Assembly (NCBI GenBank): GCA_035529405.1
Contig: DATKWV010000202.1
Coordinates: 1 to 13,725, forward strand
DNA: 13,725 nt
Direction: 5' to 3'
Source of the DNA: DATKWV01 sp035529405
GTDB taxonomy: Bacteria; Planctomycetota; Phycisphaerae; Sedimentisphaerales; Anaerobacaceae
The notes beneath the pieces are model-generated. The model searched no databases. It had not been told where the DNA came from and saw only the letters and a program-made list of their open reading frames with translations. This document shows, piece after piece, positions 12,593 to 13,725 of this stretch; the first letter of the stretch is position 1, and the number at the start of each line of letters is the position of its first letter. A program made the translations under genes and the position numbers.

Positions 12593-13725
12593 ATGAAAAA
12601 GTTGTCACTGGATTCGGGCAGACCGATTGCGCCGGCCTTGATGGTGGTCGTTACTTGTTTTTTCCTGACCACTTCGGCGGCGGCCAATGTTGCAATATGC
12701 GCCGACAACGGTTTTTTGCCGCTGTTTCCGGATGACAGTCTCGAAGGCTGGAAGGTGAGCGACTGGTCAGACGTCGCGACGCCGCAGAAGGCCAAAGGTA
12801 CGCCGTGGAGGATGGAGAACGGCGTTCTCTACGGTCTGAACAAGCGGACGTGGATAACCTCGGCGAAGGAGTACGGCGACTTTACGCTCAAACTCGAAAC
12901 GATGGTCACGCGGGGCAGCAACGGCGGCATAGGCCTGCGGTTTCCTGCTGCCGGCGACCCTGCCTACACGGGAATGGAGATACAGGTCGTTGATAGCGAG
13001 GTTTACTATCGCGGCGATTTTGCCCCCCAGCAGCGAACCGGCTCAATCTACGACGAAATTGCTGCTGAGAATGCGACCGTCAATCCGCCCGGCGAATGGA
13101 ACGGCTGGGAGATTACCTGTCGGGGCAGTAATGTCACCATTGTGCTCAACGGCCGAAAGGTCACCGACGTTGACCTATCCAAAGAGACGACCGCCCGCCA
13201 GCAAAAAGGCCCTGCCCTGGCCGAGCGGCCGGTGAAGGGGCACATCGGGTTCCAAAACCTCAACGGCAATATCACGCTGCGCAACATTATGATAAAGCCC
13301 GATCTGGCGGCGGCAAAGACCCTGGACGCCTTGCGTGCGGGCGTCGCCAGGATCGATATAACGCCGGAAAAACCGGTTACACTGGCCGGCTACGGCAGCC
13401 GCAAAGATTTGTCCGAAGGCGTTCACGACCGGCTGTATGCGCGGGCTGTTGCGTTCGAAAACAACGGCAAAAAACTTGTGCTTGTTTCGATGGACCTGAT
13501 ATTTTCAAGCGAAGAGCTTCAAAAAGTTATTCTCGATGAATTTAAGTTGCAGCCGTCCGAGGTTTTTCTAAGCGCTATCCATACGCACAGCGCGCCGGCG
13601 CTTCGCAGGGTACATCCGGGAGATAAAGAAACGCCGCTGCATCCGAACAATGCAGAATACGTAGAGACGCTGAAGAAGAACCTTGTAAAAGTGGTCGGCG
13701 AGGCGCTGAATAATAAAAAGGCGGT
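12593..13725 (+). CDS. Secreted DUF1080 (3-keto-disaccharide hydrolase-like) domain fused to a neutral ceramidase-like domain, cut by the window edge
   Basis: Open from ATG 12593 (AAGGG at 12580-12584) to the end, giving 377 residues with no stop. Residues 1-31 are a signal peptide (core ALMVVVTCFFLTT, cleavage near SAAA-N). Residues about 40-245 are a DUF1080 concanavalin-like sandwich: PLFPDDSLEGWK, then WRMENGVLYG, YGDFTLKLE, NGGIGLRF, GMEIQVVD, WNGWEI, and GHIGFQN near the end. Residues about 255-377 begin a neutral/alkaline ceramidase domain: GVARIDITPEKPVTLAGYG, LVLVSMDLIF, and AIHTHSAPA (H330, H332), where the family has THTHSGPA carrying a zinc ligand; Gly is replaced by Ala here. Ceramidases split the amide of ceramide; many bacterial homologues have unknown substrates. 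The fusion suggests a sugar-binding or sugar-cutting head on an amidase, perhaps acting on glycolipids (inference). It lies 49 bases after the GH3 gene. Confidence 0.88.
   Translation, partial: MKKLSLDSGRPIAPALMVVVTCFFLTTSAAANVAICADNGFLPLFPDDSLEGWKVSDWSDVATPQKAKGTPWRMENGVLYGLNKRTWITSAKEYGDFTLKLETMVTRGSNGGIGLRFPAAGDPAYTGMEIQVVDSEVYYRGDFAPQQRTGSIYDEIAAENATVNPPGEWNGWEITCRGSNVTIVLNGRKVTDVDLSKETTARQQKGPALAERPVKGHIGFQNLNGNITLRNIMIKPDLAAAKTLDALRAGVARIDITPEKPVTLAGYGSRKDLSEGVHDRLYARAVAFENNGKKLVLVSMDLIFSSEELQKVILDEFKLQPSEVFLSAIHTHSAPALRRVHPGDKETPLHPNNAEYVETLKKNLVKVVGEALNNKKA

Overview
The window looks like chromosomal DNA of a free-living, Gram-negative-type bacterium of moderate GC. My best guess is a planctomycete, perhaps of the Phycisphaerae. 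This rests on gene content: a DUF1080 domain fused to a ceramidase-like domain, large secreted beta-helix proteins, a GH3 enzyme with an odd active site, and an N-terminal signal peptide on seven of the eleven genes. No rRNA or single-lineage marker is present, so the placement is inference. I saw no mobile element, CRISPR array, tRNA or rRNA.

Layout. (1) 1-694, minus strand: the N-terminal part of a secreted subtilisin-like (S8) protease that runs off the left edge, with a near-consensus sigma70-type promoter at 776-804. (2) 695-1018: divergent regulatory region. (3) 1019-1459: small exported DsrE-like protein. (4) 1601-2711: prfB, release factor 2, which can be read only through a +1 programmed frameshift at an in-frame UGA (CTT TGA C). 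(5) 2754-4286: pepA, leucyl aminopeptidase. (6) 4382-4966: folE, GTP cyclohydrolase I. (7) 5059-5925: a double-length 6-pyruvoyl/6-carboxy-tetrahydropterin synthase whose first half is a decayed copy of the second. (8) 6076-13725: a run of secreted proteins: a right-handed beta-helix plus transglutaminase-like protein, an alpha-helical probable carbohydrate-active protein with a FlgD-like tail, a small exported orphan, a GH3 glycosidase homologue, and a DUF1080-ceramidase fusion cut by the right edge.

How it fits together. The left half is housekeeping (translation termination, peptide turnover, pterin synthesis). folE and the synthase supply consecutive steps from GTP to a reduced pterin, feeding queuosine- or tetrahydropterin-type products. 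The right half, opened by a candidate extended -10 promoter at 5975-6003, reads as a catabolic locus for an extracellular glycan or glycoconjugate. Every one of its proteins carries a signal peptide and the genes lie 17 to 113 bases apart on one strand.

The most unusual points are the tandem pterin synthase with a dead first half; a hairpin plus GCTAAACAAACA element found twice, with a compensatory base-pair swap; the GH3 homologue with Glu and Cys where Asp and Lys are expected; and the two uncommon domain fusions (beta-helix/transglutaminase and DUF1080/ceramidase).
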